64,000 bases of DNA from Bacteroidaceae bacterium (GCA_017458585.1 JAFTAJ010000037.1:62001-126000), one strand, 5' to 3'. Positions 52,592 through 61,842 are shown, counted from the stretch's first letter. The notes: generated from the sequence alone by a model not told the origin. Numbers and translations are program-made.

Positions 52592-54358
52592 TTGAAAGAT
52601 AGTTTTATAAAACGTTTAGGTCGATGGCTGCTTATGCCGCCACGCGAATGTACGCTACTCTTTATAATGAGTGTGGCGGTATGGCTATTGCTGCGCGCTA
52701 CTACCAAATGGACGGTCGACAGCAACTGGATATATTTGCCCCACTTGCTGGTAGATGTGTATGTGCTGGCACTTTTAGTCTGCCTGCTGCCAAAGCGAGT
52801 CAGGCCGTGGGCGCTTACTATTATATATATAATAATGTACGCGTGCGCATTTGGGGAGAGTTTCCTCTACCAGCGATATTATATGCATTTTACTCCGCAG
52901 ACTCTGACAATGCTACGTGAGACGACGCCGACAGAATCGGCAGGTTTTGTCAGGCTTTGTTTTGAGTCGCCGATATTCTGGAAGACTTTACTATGGTGGG
53001 GATTGCTCCTGACAGGGCATATATTATTGCTTATAGGGCGATGGTTTGCAGTACGTATGTGGCCGCGACTGAAGAATAGGGTTATGCCGTGGGTAGTGCG
53101 CAGTGTTGTTGCACTAACGGTAGCAAGCCTTTTCTGGTGGGTGCCTGCCAGGGTAGAGATGACAAGCTTTATTATGATGGAGCGTACGGAACAGCTGGAG
53201 CGTGTGGATAATGGTATATTCTACTCCACGCCGTGGAGGGTGATATATGCTTTGAAATACGAGCGACTGACCCAGCGCGAGGTGGAGAAACTGGCAGACA
53301 ATATGCAGCATTTGGATTGCGTAGCAACTGATAGTGGGGTACCCAATATTGTGCTGATTATTGGAGAAAGTCATAACAAACATCATTCTGCCATTTATGG
53401 TTACAGCCTGCCTACTACTCCGTGGCAGAACGAGATGGCAGAACAGGGGCTAATGGTGGCTATGCGGGATGCAGTGACACCATGGAATGTAACGAGCAGT
53501 GTGTTTAAGGAGATGATGTCTACTCACTCATGCGACCAACATGGGCAGTGGACTGACGGAGTGCTGTTTCCTGCCCTTATGCGCAAGGCTGGCTATAGGG
53601 TGGGCTTTATCACCAATCAGTTCTACAAGACCAATCGCCAGACTTCGGCCAATTATAATGGTTCCTTCTTTCTCAACAATCAGCCGTTTGACAGCCTGTG
53701 CTTTGATTACCGCAATGTGAAGCACTATCTATACGATATAGGAATGTTAAAAGAGATGGAGAGCCAGTCACAAAACAAGAGTTTTGTTATGCTTCATCTG
53801 ATGGGACAACATCAACCTTACGATGAGCGTCTTACCAAACAAGGGCATATATTTAGCACAAAAGATATCAAGCGCAAGGATTTGTCAGAAGATGAACGCC
53901 GCGTGGTGGCTGATTATGACAATGCAACATGGGAGAATGACCGAGTCCTTAAGGCTGTGTATGATCGCTATAAGAGTCGTGAGGCAGTAATAATATATGT
54001 GGCAGATCATGGAGAAGAGGTTTACGACGGCAAGATAGGAATGTTCGGACGTAATCACATGGCGGAGCCTACACTTGAGATTATGTGGGCAGAGTTTGAG
54101 GTGCCGATGGAAGTTTTTGTTACGCCTGCCCTAAAAAAGAACAGGCCATGGATCTTGGCCGCGCTGAAAGAGGCTGAGAACACGCCTTTCGCTATTGATG
54201 ATATGCCTCATCTGATAATGAGACTTGGCGGGGTGCAGACGAAGTATTACGACAAGGAGCGCGATTTGCTATCGCCTAATTTCCAAGTGAGACAACGGCC
54301 TGTAAAGGGTGGTGTAGCTACGTATGAGGAGATAATGAAGAAAAAAGAAAGGAAATGA
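52592..54358 (+). CDS. Phosphoethanolamine-transferase-like membrane sulfatase-fold enzyme
   Basis: 588 residues from a TTG at 52592; the alternative ATG at 52634 would lose 14 residues. Four or five membrane segments (about 20-190) precede an alkaline-phosphatase-superfamily domain with VLIIGESHNKHHSAIYGYSL, the likely nucleophile region TPWNVTSSVFKEMMSTHSC, HLMGQHQPYDER and YVADHGEEVYD. Relatives (EptA, CptA, OpgE) move phosphoethanolamine onto lipid A or glycans. It is first in the run leading to PorP and GldKLMN and overlaps the acyltransferase start by four bases. Confidence 0.85.
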   Translation: MKDSFIKRLGRWLLMPPRECTLLFIMSVAVWLLLRATTKWTVDSNWIYLPHLLVDVYVLALLVCLLPKRVRPWALTIIYIIMYACAFGESFLYQRYYMHFTPQTLTMLRETTPTESAGFVRLCFESPIFWKTLLWWGLLLTGHILLLIGRWFAVRMWPRLKNRVMPWVVRSVVALTVASLFWWVPARVEMTSFIMMERTEQLERVDNGIFYSTPWRVIYALKYERLTQREVEKLADNMQHLDCVATDSGVPNIVLIIGESHNKHHSAIYGYSLPTTPWQNEMAEQGLMVAMRDAVTPWNVTSSVFKEMMSTHSCDQHGQWTDGVLFPALMRKAGYRVGFITNQFYKTNRQTSANYNGSFFLNNQPFDSLCFDYRNVKHYLYDIGMLKEMESQSQNKSFVMLHLMGQHQPYDERLTKQGHIFSTKDIKRKDLSEDERRVVADYDNATWENDRVLKAVYDRYKSREAVIIYVADHGEEVYDGKIGMFGRNHMAEPTLEIMWAEFEVPMEVFVTPALKKNRPWILAALKEAENTPFAIDDMPHLIMRLGGVQTKYYDKERDLLSPNFQVRQRPVKGGVATYEEIMKKKERK

Positions 54359-55440
54359 AAAACACCACTCTGCTAAAGGGATTGGGCATTCTGCTCATCA
54401 TTACGCACAATTTTATGCACTGGCTGCCAGACTGTGTGGCGGAGAATGAGTACACGTTCTCCACGGAGCGCATCGACTTGTTGTGTAGTTATCTGGCGCA
54501 GGGTGGGCCACATGTGTTGTTGAATATCTTAAGTCATTTCGGACATTATGGTGTGGCAATATTCCTTTTCGTAAGCGGATATGGACTGTCGAAGAAGTAT
54601 GAGAGCAGTGCGATAGTTAAAAGAGGACTTCGTGAAGATGTCTCTTTCCTTTGCTGCCATGCAGTGAAGCTGTGGAAACTAATGGTGCCTGCGCTGCTGC
54701 TTTTTGTAGTGATAGAGATGATGCAAGGCACGTGGAACAGACCTATGTCGCGTTTGTTTCCGCTTCTTGGTTTTTATAGTAACATGCAGCCCCATCGTGA
54801 TTTGATTCTGGGACCGTGGTGGTGGTTCGGCCTGATGATGCAGTTCTATATACTATGGCGTTTGTTGATTTATAGGCGTGGGCGTGCTGTTCTTTATACT
54901 ACTATGGGAGTGTGTATGGCGGCGGTGATAATAGTAGCATGGTTAGAGCGCGGTTCGTTAGAATCCACAAAAACATTGACATGTTATTTGCATTATAATT
55001 TTCCGCCGTCGATGCTGGCCTTTGGCCTTGGCGTAGCTGATGCACGCTATGGGCTGGGATGGCTGCATAGATGGTGGTCGCCGCTGGTGGGATTAGCTGT
55101 TGTGTTACTGGGGAGTTTCAATGCTGGAATGTGGACTATTTCATCGACGGGTGCACTGATGGTGGCTTTGGCTTTTGTTGCCAAAGAAGATGAAGAGATT
55201 CGCTTTGGACGTGTGCTTTATGTCAACATGCGTATGGTACTGGTCTTTCTTGGAAGTATCAGCGCATGGCTTTTTGCTTTACACCCAGTGGTGAGGGAGT
55301 ACACCATCGGCCTTGCAAAGAGGGGCAACGATGGACTACTTTATCTTTCTATCCTTATTTATTTAGCGGCTAGTATTCTGTTGGCGTGGGTCGCCGCTAA
55401 CGTTGTTAAGGATAAAAAAAACAAAGTCTCTACACAATAA
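54355..55440 (+). CDS. Acyltransferase-3 family membrane protein
   Basis: 361 residues with about ten membrane segments. The N-terminal LKGLGILLIITHNFMHWLPD carries the family's His, and GHYGVAIFLFVSGYGLSKKY is the usual GxxxFFxxSGF-like motif. Such enzymes O-acetylate or otherwise acylate surface sugars. The start overlaps the upstream stop (ATGA), so the two are coupled and may decorate the same molecule. Confidence 0.82.
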   Translation: MKNTTLLKGLGILLIITHNFMHWLPDCVAENEYTFSTERIDLLCSYLAQGGPHVLLNILSHFGHYGVAIFLFVSGYGLSKKYESSAIVKRGLREDVSFLCCHAVKLWKLMVPALLLFVVIEMMQGTWNRPMSRLFPLLGFYSNMQPHRDLILGPWWWFGLMMQFYILWRLLIYRRGRAVLYTTMGVCMAAVIIVAWLERGSLESTKTLTCYLHYNFPPSMLAFGLGVADARYGLGWLHRWWSPLVGLAVVLLGSFNAGMWTISSTGALMVALAFVAKEDEEIRFGRVLYVNMRMVLVFLGSISAWLFALHPVVREYTIGLAKRGNDGLLYLSILIYLAASILLAWVAANVVKDKKNKVSTQ

Positions 55441-55477
55441 AAGGTACTGTGTAAGAGTTAAGAGTTATAGCTTTTTC

Positions 55478-56437
55478 ATGAAAAAAGAGATAAGATATAT
55501 CTATCTTGTCGTGGCTATTGCTGCGATTTCCCTGGTTTCGGTGCTTCCTTTGAAGGCGCAGTATGACCCGGGGTTTACCCATTTTTGGATGGTGGAAACC
55601 CAATATAATCCTGCTGCCGTGGGAAATGCTGAGATGTTGAGGGGAATAGGTGTATATGACGCTCAGCTTACGGGTTACGAGCATGCACCGTCCACGATGG
55701 TTGCTGCCGTTGATTTGCCACTTTTCTTTGTGGGTCCGCAGCACGGAATTGGTGCCTATTTTATGAATGATGAGGCTGGTTTCTTCTCCATGAAGAATTT
55801 TGCGCTACAATATGCTCACCATCTTAAACTGTTCGGAGGAACATTGAGCGTGGGTGTACAGGCGGACTTGCTTAACGAGACGTTTGACGGTTCCAAGGTT
55901 GATCTTGAGGACAAGACGGGCGACCAGGCATTTCCGTCGGGTAGTATTGACGGCTCTAAGATTGACTGTTCCGCAGGCCTTGCCTTTAAGTGGCGCGATT
56001 TGAGGGCTGCTGCTTCTGTTAAGCATATCACAGCCCCTAAGATTCTGATGGGTGAGACGAACGAAATGAGCATCAAGCGTTCCTATTATTTTACAGCCGG
56101 ATACAATATTAAATTGAAAAATCCGTTATTTACCATACACCCCGATGTTTTCTGGATGTACGATGGAGTGAATTCCAAAAGCTATATTCACACACGGTTC
56201 CAGTATGACAATGGGGAGAAAATGATGTTCGGAGGACTTAGCTACAGCCCTTCCACTTCTGCAGCTATTATCCTCGGAGGTCGTTTCCACGGCATAGTGA
56301 TTAGCTATTCCTACGAGGCTTTCACCTCGGGCGTGGGTTTCGGCAATGGCAACCATGAGGTGGTGCTTAGCTACCTGACCCCGCTAAACCTGTACAAGAA
56401 GGGTCGCAATCGCCATAAGAGCGTGCGTCTGCTTTAA
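55478..56437 (+). CDS. porP: Type IX secretion outer-membrane protein PorP/SprF family
   Basis: 319 residues from ATG 55478 (an upstream frame from 55403 overlaps the acyltransferase and lacks a signal peptide at its start). A signal peptide ending PLKAQ is followed by the family opening YDPGFTHFWMVETQYNPAAV and a 14-strand-like barrel ending LSYLTPLNLYKKGRN. PorP/SprF proteins help anchor the T9SS or its cargo at the outer membrane. A short AAGAGTT x2 repeat lies in the spacer. It is followed directly by gldK. Confidence 0.92.
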   Translation: MKKEIRYIYLVVAIAAISLVSVLPLKAQYDPGFTHFWMVETQYNPAAVGNAEMLRGIGVYDAQLTGYEHAPSTMVAAVDLPLFFVGPQHGIGAYFMNDEAGFFSMKNFALQYAHHLKLFGGTLSVGVQADLLNETFDGSKVDLEDKTGDQAFPSGSIDGSKIDCSAGLAFKWRDLRAAASVKHITAPKILMGETNEMSIKRSYYFTAGYNIKLKNPLFTIHPDVFWMYDGVNSKSYIHTRFQYDNGEKMMFGGLSYSPSTSAAIILGGRFHGIVISYSYEAFTSGVGFGNGNHEVVLSYLTPLNLYKKGRNRHKSVRLL

Positions 56438-56485
56438 TATGAGAGAAAATAGATAGTCATAGAAATTTTACATATTATACAAGAT

Positions 56486-57946
56486 ATGAAAAGAATTACA
56501 GACATAGTGGTCGGCCTTGTTGGCCTTTTGTTACTTAGCTCGTGCTTTGGTAAGGGTGGTATGCAACAAGGAGGCGAAGTGGTCGGCGTTTCAGGCAAAT
56601 CGTTTGTGGAGCCAACACCTTATGGAATGGTGAAGGTGGAGAAGGGTTTCCTTAGGGTCGGCCTTGCAGAGAATGATACTCTTTGGGGCGCTGATGTGCC
56701 TGCCAAGGAGATTTCGGTTGATGGATTCTGGATGGATCAAAAGGAGATTACCAACTCGCAGTATCGTCAGTTTGTGATGTGGGTGCGTGACTCTATCGTA
56801 CGTGAGCGTCTGGCTGACCCCAATTATGGAGGAATTGATGCTTACAAGATACAAGAGGACAAGGAGGGCAATCCGCTGGAGAAACCTTACCTTGACTGGA
56901 GTCGTCGTATTCCTTATAAGAATCCAAGCGAGGGCGAAGATTTGGCTATTAACTCTGTGTATACCGTCAATCCTGTGACAGGAGAGAAGATGCTCGATGC
57001 TTCGCAGATGAACTATCGCTACGAAATCTACGACTACCAGAAGGCAGCAATGCGTAAGTATCGCTTGAATCCTGCAGAGCGTAATCTCAATACTGATGTT
57101 ACCGTGGATCCCAATGAGGTCGTAATGATATCTAAGGATACCGCTTACATCGATGATGACGGTAATATTGTAAGGCAGACAATCACACGCCCACTGTCAT
57201 CATATTATGATTTCTTGAACACTTATATTGTAAACATCTATCCTGACACTACCTGCTGGATAAATGATTTTAACAACGCAAACAACGAGAAGTACGCAAA
57301 ACTATATTTTGCTTCCAACGACTATAACGATTATCCTGTAGTAGGTGTCACATGGGAGCAGGCTACGGCTTTTTGCGCATGGCGCACTGAGTATCTGCTG
57401 CAAGGCCTTGGCAAGGAGGCGCGTCAGATGCAGCGCTACCGTCTGCCGACGGAGATAGAGTGGGAGTATGCTGCTCGTGGTAAGGAAGGCAACCCCTTCC
57501 CTTGGGCGGACTCTACAATGAAGAATAACCAGGGCTGTTTCTATGCCAATTTCAAGCCTGACCGCGGTAACTACACCGAAGACGGCAATCTGATCACTTC
57601 ACGTTGTGGCATCTATGGCACCAACTCTAACGGACTGTACGATATGGCCGGCAATGTGGCGGAGTGGACTTCTACCGTCTACACTCAGGCTGGTGTGCAG
57701 ATGATGAGTGATATCAATCCCGAGTTGACCTATAAGGCCGCTATTGAAGACCCCTATCTCTTGAAGCGCAAGGTCGTAAGAGGTGGATCATGGAAAGATC
57801 CTGAGTCTATGATACGCTCCGCTTGGCGTCAGAAAGAGTATCAAAACCAGCCACGTTCCTTTATAGGATTCCGTTGTGTTCGCTCTCTTGCTTCAGTGGA
57901 TAATCCGCGTAACACACGCAATAGTGTAAGTGCTAGAAAGAGATAA
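56486..57946 (+). CDS. gldK: Type IX secretion lipoprotein GldK/PorK
   Basis: 486 residues. A lipoprotein signal ends in LLLLSSC (Cys20), followed by a formylglycine-enzyme-like fold (MVKVEKGFLRVG, VDGFWMDQKEITNSQYRQFV, YRLPTEIEWEYAARG, GLYDMAGNVAEWTS, VVRGGSWKDPESMIRSAWRQ). The catalytic Cys pair of true FGE is missing, as in all GldK. GldK forms periplasmic rings with GldN under the outer membrane. Order porP-gldK-gldL-gldM-gldN is conserved. Confidence 0.95.
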   Translation: MKRITDIVVGLVGLLLLSSCFGKGGMQQGGEVVGVSGKSFVEPTPYGMVKVEKGFLRVGLAENDTLWGADVPAKEISVDGFWMDQKEITNSQYRQFVMWVRDSIVRERLADPNYGGIDAYKIQEDKEGNPLEKPYLDWSRRIPYKNPSEGEDLAINSVYTVNPVTGEKMLDASQMNYRYEIYDYQKAAMRKYRLNPAERNLNTDVTVDPNEVVMISKDTAYIDDDGNIVRQTITRPLSSYYDFLNTYIVNIYPDTTCWINDFNNANNEKYAKLYFASNDYNDYPVVGVTWEQATAFCAWRTEYLLQGLGKEARQMQRYRLPTEIEWEYAARGKEGNPFPWADSTMKNNQGCFYANFKPDRGNYTEDGNLITSRCGIYGTNSNGLYDMAGNVAEWTSTVYTQAGVQMMSDINPELTYKAAIEDPYLLKRKVVRGGSWKDPESMIRSAWRQKEYQNQPRSFIGFRCVRSLASVDNPRNTRNSVSARKR

Positions 57947-57971
57947 ATAATTAGTAAAACCAAACGAAGAT

Positions 57972-58940
57972 ATGAATATAGTAGAAGCTTTACAGCGCTG
58001 GATGGACAGTAAGTCCGGACAGACTTTTCTAAACTACGCTTATAGCTGGGGTGCATCTATTGTGATCTTGGGTACCCTGTTTAAACTTACTCACTTACCC
58101 GGTGCCAACCTCATGCTTTTCATAGGTATGGGTACTGAGGTTGTGGTATTCTTCCTTTCTGCTTTCGATCGTCCTTTCGAAGAGAAGCAGGAGACAGCAG
58201 AGATTACTGCAGTTCAGCAGGGTACGGCTATCTCTGGTCCAGCTTATGTTGGAGGAGGAGCTTCTGGTGCTGACTTCGACAGCGAGGAAACTGTTGAGGG
58301 CGCAACTGCAACTGGCGGCGGCACAACCATTATCGGTAGCGGCGGCGGTGGTGGAACTACCATCATCGGCGGCGGTGGCGGTGGTGGTGGCACCATCGTC
58401 ATTGGAGGCGGCGGTGTAGCCGGCGAAGGTGGCGAGATGCCCGAGACTGTTGTCGGTGGCGAAGGTGCACCGGTGATTACCCCGTTTACTCCTTCCGAGG
58501 GCCTGCAGGCTGCGGCCGCACAGCAGGGTATTGGAGGAGGAAGTCTGCTTGACATCATCCGTCTTGCCAACGAGGAGATGTTGCAGCGTGCACAGGCTTC
58601 ACTTACTCCTGAGATGGAGGAGGCCTCGCGTCAGTATGTGGAGAAACTGCAGTTGCTCACCGAAACTCTTGATCGCGTAGAGAAGCAGTCTGCACGTCTT
58701 ACCACCGACAGCGAGGAGATGACCAACCTCAATCGCACGCTTACCGGTATCAATACGGTTTATGAGCTACAGCTCAAGAGTATCAGTCAGCAGATAGGCA
58801 CTATTGATTCCATCAACGAGCAGACTAGCCGAATGGCAGCTCAGATAGAGGAACTCAACGGAGTATATGCCCGAATGATAAAGGCTCTTACCGTGAATAT
58901 GAAGAATGCCGCTAATCCTGCAGCCCCCGAGCAATTCTAA
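57972..58940 (+). CDS. gldL: Type IX secretion motor protein GldL/PorL with a glycine-rich insertion
   Basis: 322 residues. Two membrane helices at the N-terminus (SWGASIVILGTLFKLTHLPG and LMLFIGMGTEVVVFFLSAF, with the conserved Glu56) form the proton-driven stator with GldM. Between about 94 and 190 lies an unusual low-complexity stretch with repeated GGGTTIIG-type units and runs of up to eight Gly; then a long coiled coil (about 195-305). GldL proteins I know of are shorter and lack so long a Gly-rich part. Confidence 0.92.
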   Translation: MNIVEALQRWMDSKSGQTFLNYAYSWGASIVILGTLFKLTHLPGANLMLFIGMGTEVVVFFLSAFDRPFEEKQETAEITAVQQGTAISGPAYVGGGASGADFDSEETVEGATATGGGTTIIGSGGGGGTTIIGGGGGGGGTIVIGGGGVAGEGGEMPETVVGGEGAPVITPFTPSEGLQAAAAQQGIGGGSLLDIIRLANEEMLQRAQASLTPEMEEASRQYVEKLQLLTETLDRVEKQSARLTTDSEEMTNLNRTLTGINTVYELQLKSISQQIGTIDSINEQTSRMAAQIEELNGVYARMIKALTVNMKNAANPAAPEQF

Positions 58941-58980
58941 CTTTCGAACATCCCTAACTTTCGAACTTTCCCAACTTTCA

Positions 58981-60555
58981 ATGGCAATAAAGAAAAGACC
59001 GATATCACCGCGCCAGAAGATGATCAACCTCATGTATGTGGTGTTGATGGCAATGCTTGCGCTCAACGTGTCCAGCGATGTGCTCAAGGGATTGCAGCTG
59101 GTTGGCGACAGCCTCAAGCGTTCTTCTGATAATGCCGAGGATGAGATAAAATCTATCTACGAGAGCTTTGCCGAGCAGATGAAGAAGAATCCTGCCAAGG
59201 TAAAGACCTGGTATGATAAGGCACAGATTGTGCGCAAAAAGAGCGACGAACTTTATAAGTTTGCCTCGGAACTGAAACTTGCAATCGCACGTGAAGCAGA
59301 TGGTAGCGATGGTCGTCCGGATAGCCTCGTCAACAAGGAGGATCTGGAGGCGGCTGGCCAGATAATGCTTGCTCCTGGTCGCGGCAAGGGCAAGGCGCTC
59401 TATGACATGATCAACAATTACCGCAACTTTATAGTAAACCTTATTCCTGACAAGCGTAAGGCTGCCATCGTTTCTGCCAATCTCGCAACGGATGTGCCCA
59501 AATCAGAGAGCACTCTCGGCAAGAACTGGCAAGAGTATATGTTTGAAGCTATGCCGGCTATTGCTGCTACCACCATGCTTACTAAGCTGCAGACAGATGT
59601 GAAGCAGGCCGAGAGCGAGGTTCTCCATGAGTTGCTTTCTAATATCGATATCAAGGATATCCGTGTGAATGAACTTAATGCATATTGTCTCCCCGAGGCA
59701 ACTACACTATTCCCAGGCGACGAGTTCCGCAGCCGTATATTTATGGCAGCAATTGACACAACTCAGCGTCCAGAGATATATGTGAACGGCAATAAGATAC
59801 GTCCCGACGGTACTTACAATTTCCGCGTGGGCGGCCCAGGCGAATATACCTTCAAAGGCTACATAACGATGCCAAACGCTGCTGGTGAGGTTATTCACCG
59901 TGAGTTTACACAGAAATACAATGTGATTGCACCTCCGTCGGGAGCTACTGTAGCCGCCGAAATGATGAATGTGCTTTATGCTGGCTACAGCAATCCTATC
60001 AGCGTGAGTGCCAGTGGTATCTCGCCCGACAAGATAAGCCTTACAATGAGCGGAGGAACCCTCACACCCAACGGAGGTAACGGCCACTATATCGCACGAC
60101 CCTCTGCTGTGGGGCAGGATGTCACCTTCAACGTTACTGGCGTGGTCAATGGCTCTACCCAAAATATGGGTGCATTTACTTTCAAGGTGCGCAAGTTGCC
60201 TGACCCAACGGCTTATATACCCTATAAGGATAAGGACGGCAATACGAGCCACTTCCTCGGTGGACGTACGTTTGCCAAGGCTACTCTCATGCAGACAGAA
60301 GGTATCGGCGCAGCCATCGATGACGGCTTGCTCAATATTTCCTTCAATGTACTTGGCTTCGAAACCGTGTTTTATGATAACATGGGTAATGCTATACCAG
60401 AGAAATCAAGTGGTTCTAAATTCTCCGAGCGACAGAAGGAAATGTTCCGTAAACTCTCTGCTGGTAAGCGCTTCTACATCACTCGCGTCAAGGCTGTAGG
60501 TCCCGACGGAATACAGCGTGATCTGCCGCAGGCTCTTGAGGTTATAGTTAGATAA
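58981..60555 (+). CDS. gldM: Type IX secretion motor protein GldM/PorM
   Basis: 524 residues from ATG 58981 (a longer frame from 58906 overlaps gldL). The N-terminus SPRQKMINLMYVVLMAMLAL is the cytoplasmic end and single membrane helix that sits in the GldL ring; then a helical D1 (about 45-215) and beta domains D2-D4 (about 220-520). GldM carries motion through the periplasm to the GldK-GldN ring. The spacer to gldL holds repeated AACTTTCG words; the stop and the gldN start lie in an AATATTC repeat. Confidence 0.95.
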   Translation: MAIKKRPISPRQKMINLMYVVLMAMLALNVSSDVLKGLQLVGDSLKRSSDNAEDEIKSIYESFAEQMKKNPAKVKTWYDKAQIVRKKSDELYKFASELKLAIAREADGSDGRPDSLVNKEDLEAAGQIMLAPGRGKGKALYDMINNYRNFIVNLIPDKRKAAIVSANLATDVPKSESTLGKNWQEYMFEAMPAIAATTMLTKLQTDVKQAESEVLHELLSNIDIKDIRVNELNAYCLPEATTLFPGDEFRSRIFMAAIDTTQRPEIYVNGNKIRPDGTYNFRVGGPGEYTFKGYITMPNAAGEVIHREFTQKYNVIAPPSGATVAAEMMNVLYAGYSNPISVSASGISPDKISLTMSGGTLTPNGGNGHYIARPSAVGQDVTFNVTGVVNGSTQNMGAFTFKVRKLPDPTAYIPYKDKDGNTSHFLGGRTFAKATLMQTEGIGAAIDDGLLNISFNVLGFETVFYDNMGNAIPEKSSGSKFSERQKEMFRKLSAGKRFYITRVKAVGPDGIQRDLPQALEVIVR

Positions 60556-60568
60556 TATTCAATATTCA

Positions 60569-61705
60569 ATGATAATGAAAAAGACAATTCTTTTGCTTTC
60601 GATAATGCTTGTGGCCATAGCTACTGTGGCACAGCCACCGGCTCGCGTGCGTCAGCAGGCTAATAAGGACGCTGACAAGAACGTCAATACTCAAGCGCCT
60701 GTGGTCAATCGTCCATCGTCGGCTACACCCGCTGCCAAGAAGAGTGCTACCAATCCTGTGACAAGCGCTTCTCGCGCGGCTCTTGAGTTTCCTACCCAGG
60801 GTGCTATGCCCGAAGATGTAGCTTGGCGTCGCGATGTGTATAAGGTGCTGGATCTTGCTTCTGATCGCAATGCTGTGCTCTATTTTCCTGAGGAGCCGCA
60901 AGGCGATAAGATGAATCTCTTTACCTATCTCTTTAAGTTGGTGATGCGCAAAGACATTAAGGCATACGAATATACTATTGATGGTAACGAGAATCTTACT
61001 GCCAAGAACGTGATGCAGCCAAAGGAGATGCTCACTCGCTTTGAGATAAACTTTGAAACCAATGCTGAGGGTAAGATACGTGTTGATAACAGCGATATCC
61101 CCTCTGCTCAGGTGAAGAGCTATTACATCAAGGAATCTACCTATTATGACCAAAACACGGCGCAGTTCCACACTCAGGTTACTGCATTGTGCCCCGTACG
61201 CAAGGGTATTGATGAGTTTGGCGAGGAAGAGGCTCCCACGCCGCTCTTCTGGCTCGACTATGCGGAGATTAGTCCCTATCTCGCAAATATAGTGCTTATG
61301 AACTCCAACTATAATAATGCTGCGCAGATTTCTGCCGATGACTACTTCACCACCAATCAATATGAGGGCAAGATTTACAAGACAGTGAATCTTCAGGGTC
61401 GTGTATTGCAGAATTATTGCGAGACGGACTCTGCTCTCAAGGTTGAGCAGACTCGCATAGAGAAGGAGATAACAACTCTTCAAGATCATGTGTGGGGCAA
61501 AGACTCCAGTGCTATTAAGAAAGACTCTGTTGATGTGGAGGAAGTTGAAGAGGGTAAGACAAAGAAGGCTTCAAAAAAGGACAAAGACGAGAAAGAGTCA
61601 GAACTCAACTCCAGCCGTGCGCAGCTTAAGCGCGAGCGCACCACTGGCAATGCTAAGTCATCCTCATCACAACCAAAGTTCTCTGCCCGTCGTCAGAGAC
61701 ATTAG
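60569..61705 (+). CDS. gldN: Type IX secretion protein GldN/PorN
   Basis: 378 residues, or 376 from the second ATG at 60575. A signal peptide (about 1-22) is followed by the GldN body: DVAWRRDVYKVLDLASDRNA, YFPEEPQGDKMNLFTYLFKL, YYIKESTYYD and LDYAEISPYLA. The last 70 residues are highly charged and Lys/Ser/Arg-rich. GldN pairs with GldK in the periplasmic ring. It is the last gene of the cluster before a strong terminator. Confidence 0.95.
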   Translation: MIMKKTILLLSIMLVAIATVAQPPARVRQQANKDADKNVNTQAPVVNRPSSATPAAKKSATNPVTSASRAALEFPTQGAMPEDVAWRRDVYKVLDLASDRNAVLYFPEEPQGDKMNLFTYLFKLVMRKDIKAYEYTIDGNENLTAKNVMQPKEMLTRFEINFETNAEGKIRVDNSDIPSAQVKSYYIKESTYYDQNTAQFHTQVTALCPVRKGIDEFGEEEAPTPLFWLDYAEISPYLANIVLMNSNYNNAAQISADDYFTTNQYEGKIYKTVNLQGRVLQNYCETDSALKVEQTRIEKEITTLQDHVWGKDSSAIKKDSVDVEEVEEGKTKKASKKDKDEKESELNSSRAQLKRERTTGNAKSSSSQPKFSARRQRH

Positions 61706-61741
61706 AGAAATTACTTATAGGGCGAAGAACCCTAATCCTAT

Positions 61742-61782
61742 AAGTGCAGAAAGGCGGCTTGCCTCTCTGCACTTGTTTTTTT
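61742..61782 (+). terminator. Strong terminator after gldN
   Basis: AAGTGCAGA (61742-61750) pairs with TCTGCACTT (61766-61774), with AGGC/GCCT inside, followed by GTTTTTTTC. A second inverted pair, CTTATAGG (61714-61721) and CCTATAAG (61737-61744), shares three bases with the first arm. Confidence 0.92.
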
Positions 61783-61842
61783 CGTCATGTTGTGCCAAAA
61801 GTTTGTATAAAGGATAAGGAAAAAGCGAATTTTGGGAGTGTT

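Noticed and set aside
58244-58570. Proline-rich protein on the minus strand opposite gldL
   Set aside because: It is the complement of the glycine-rich GGC/GGT codons and has no start context or homologue that I can recognise.
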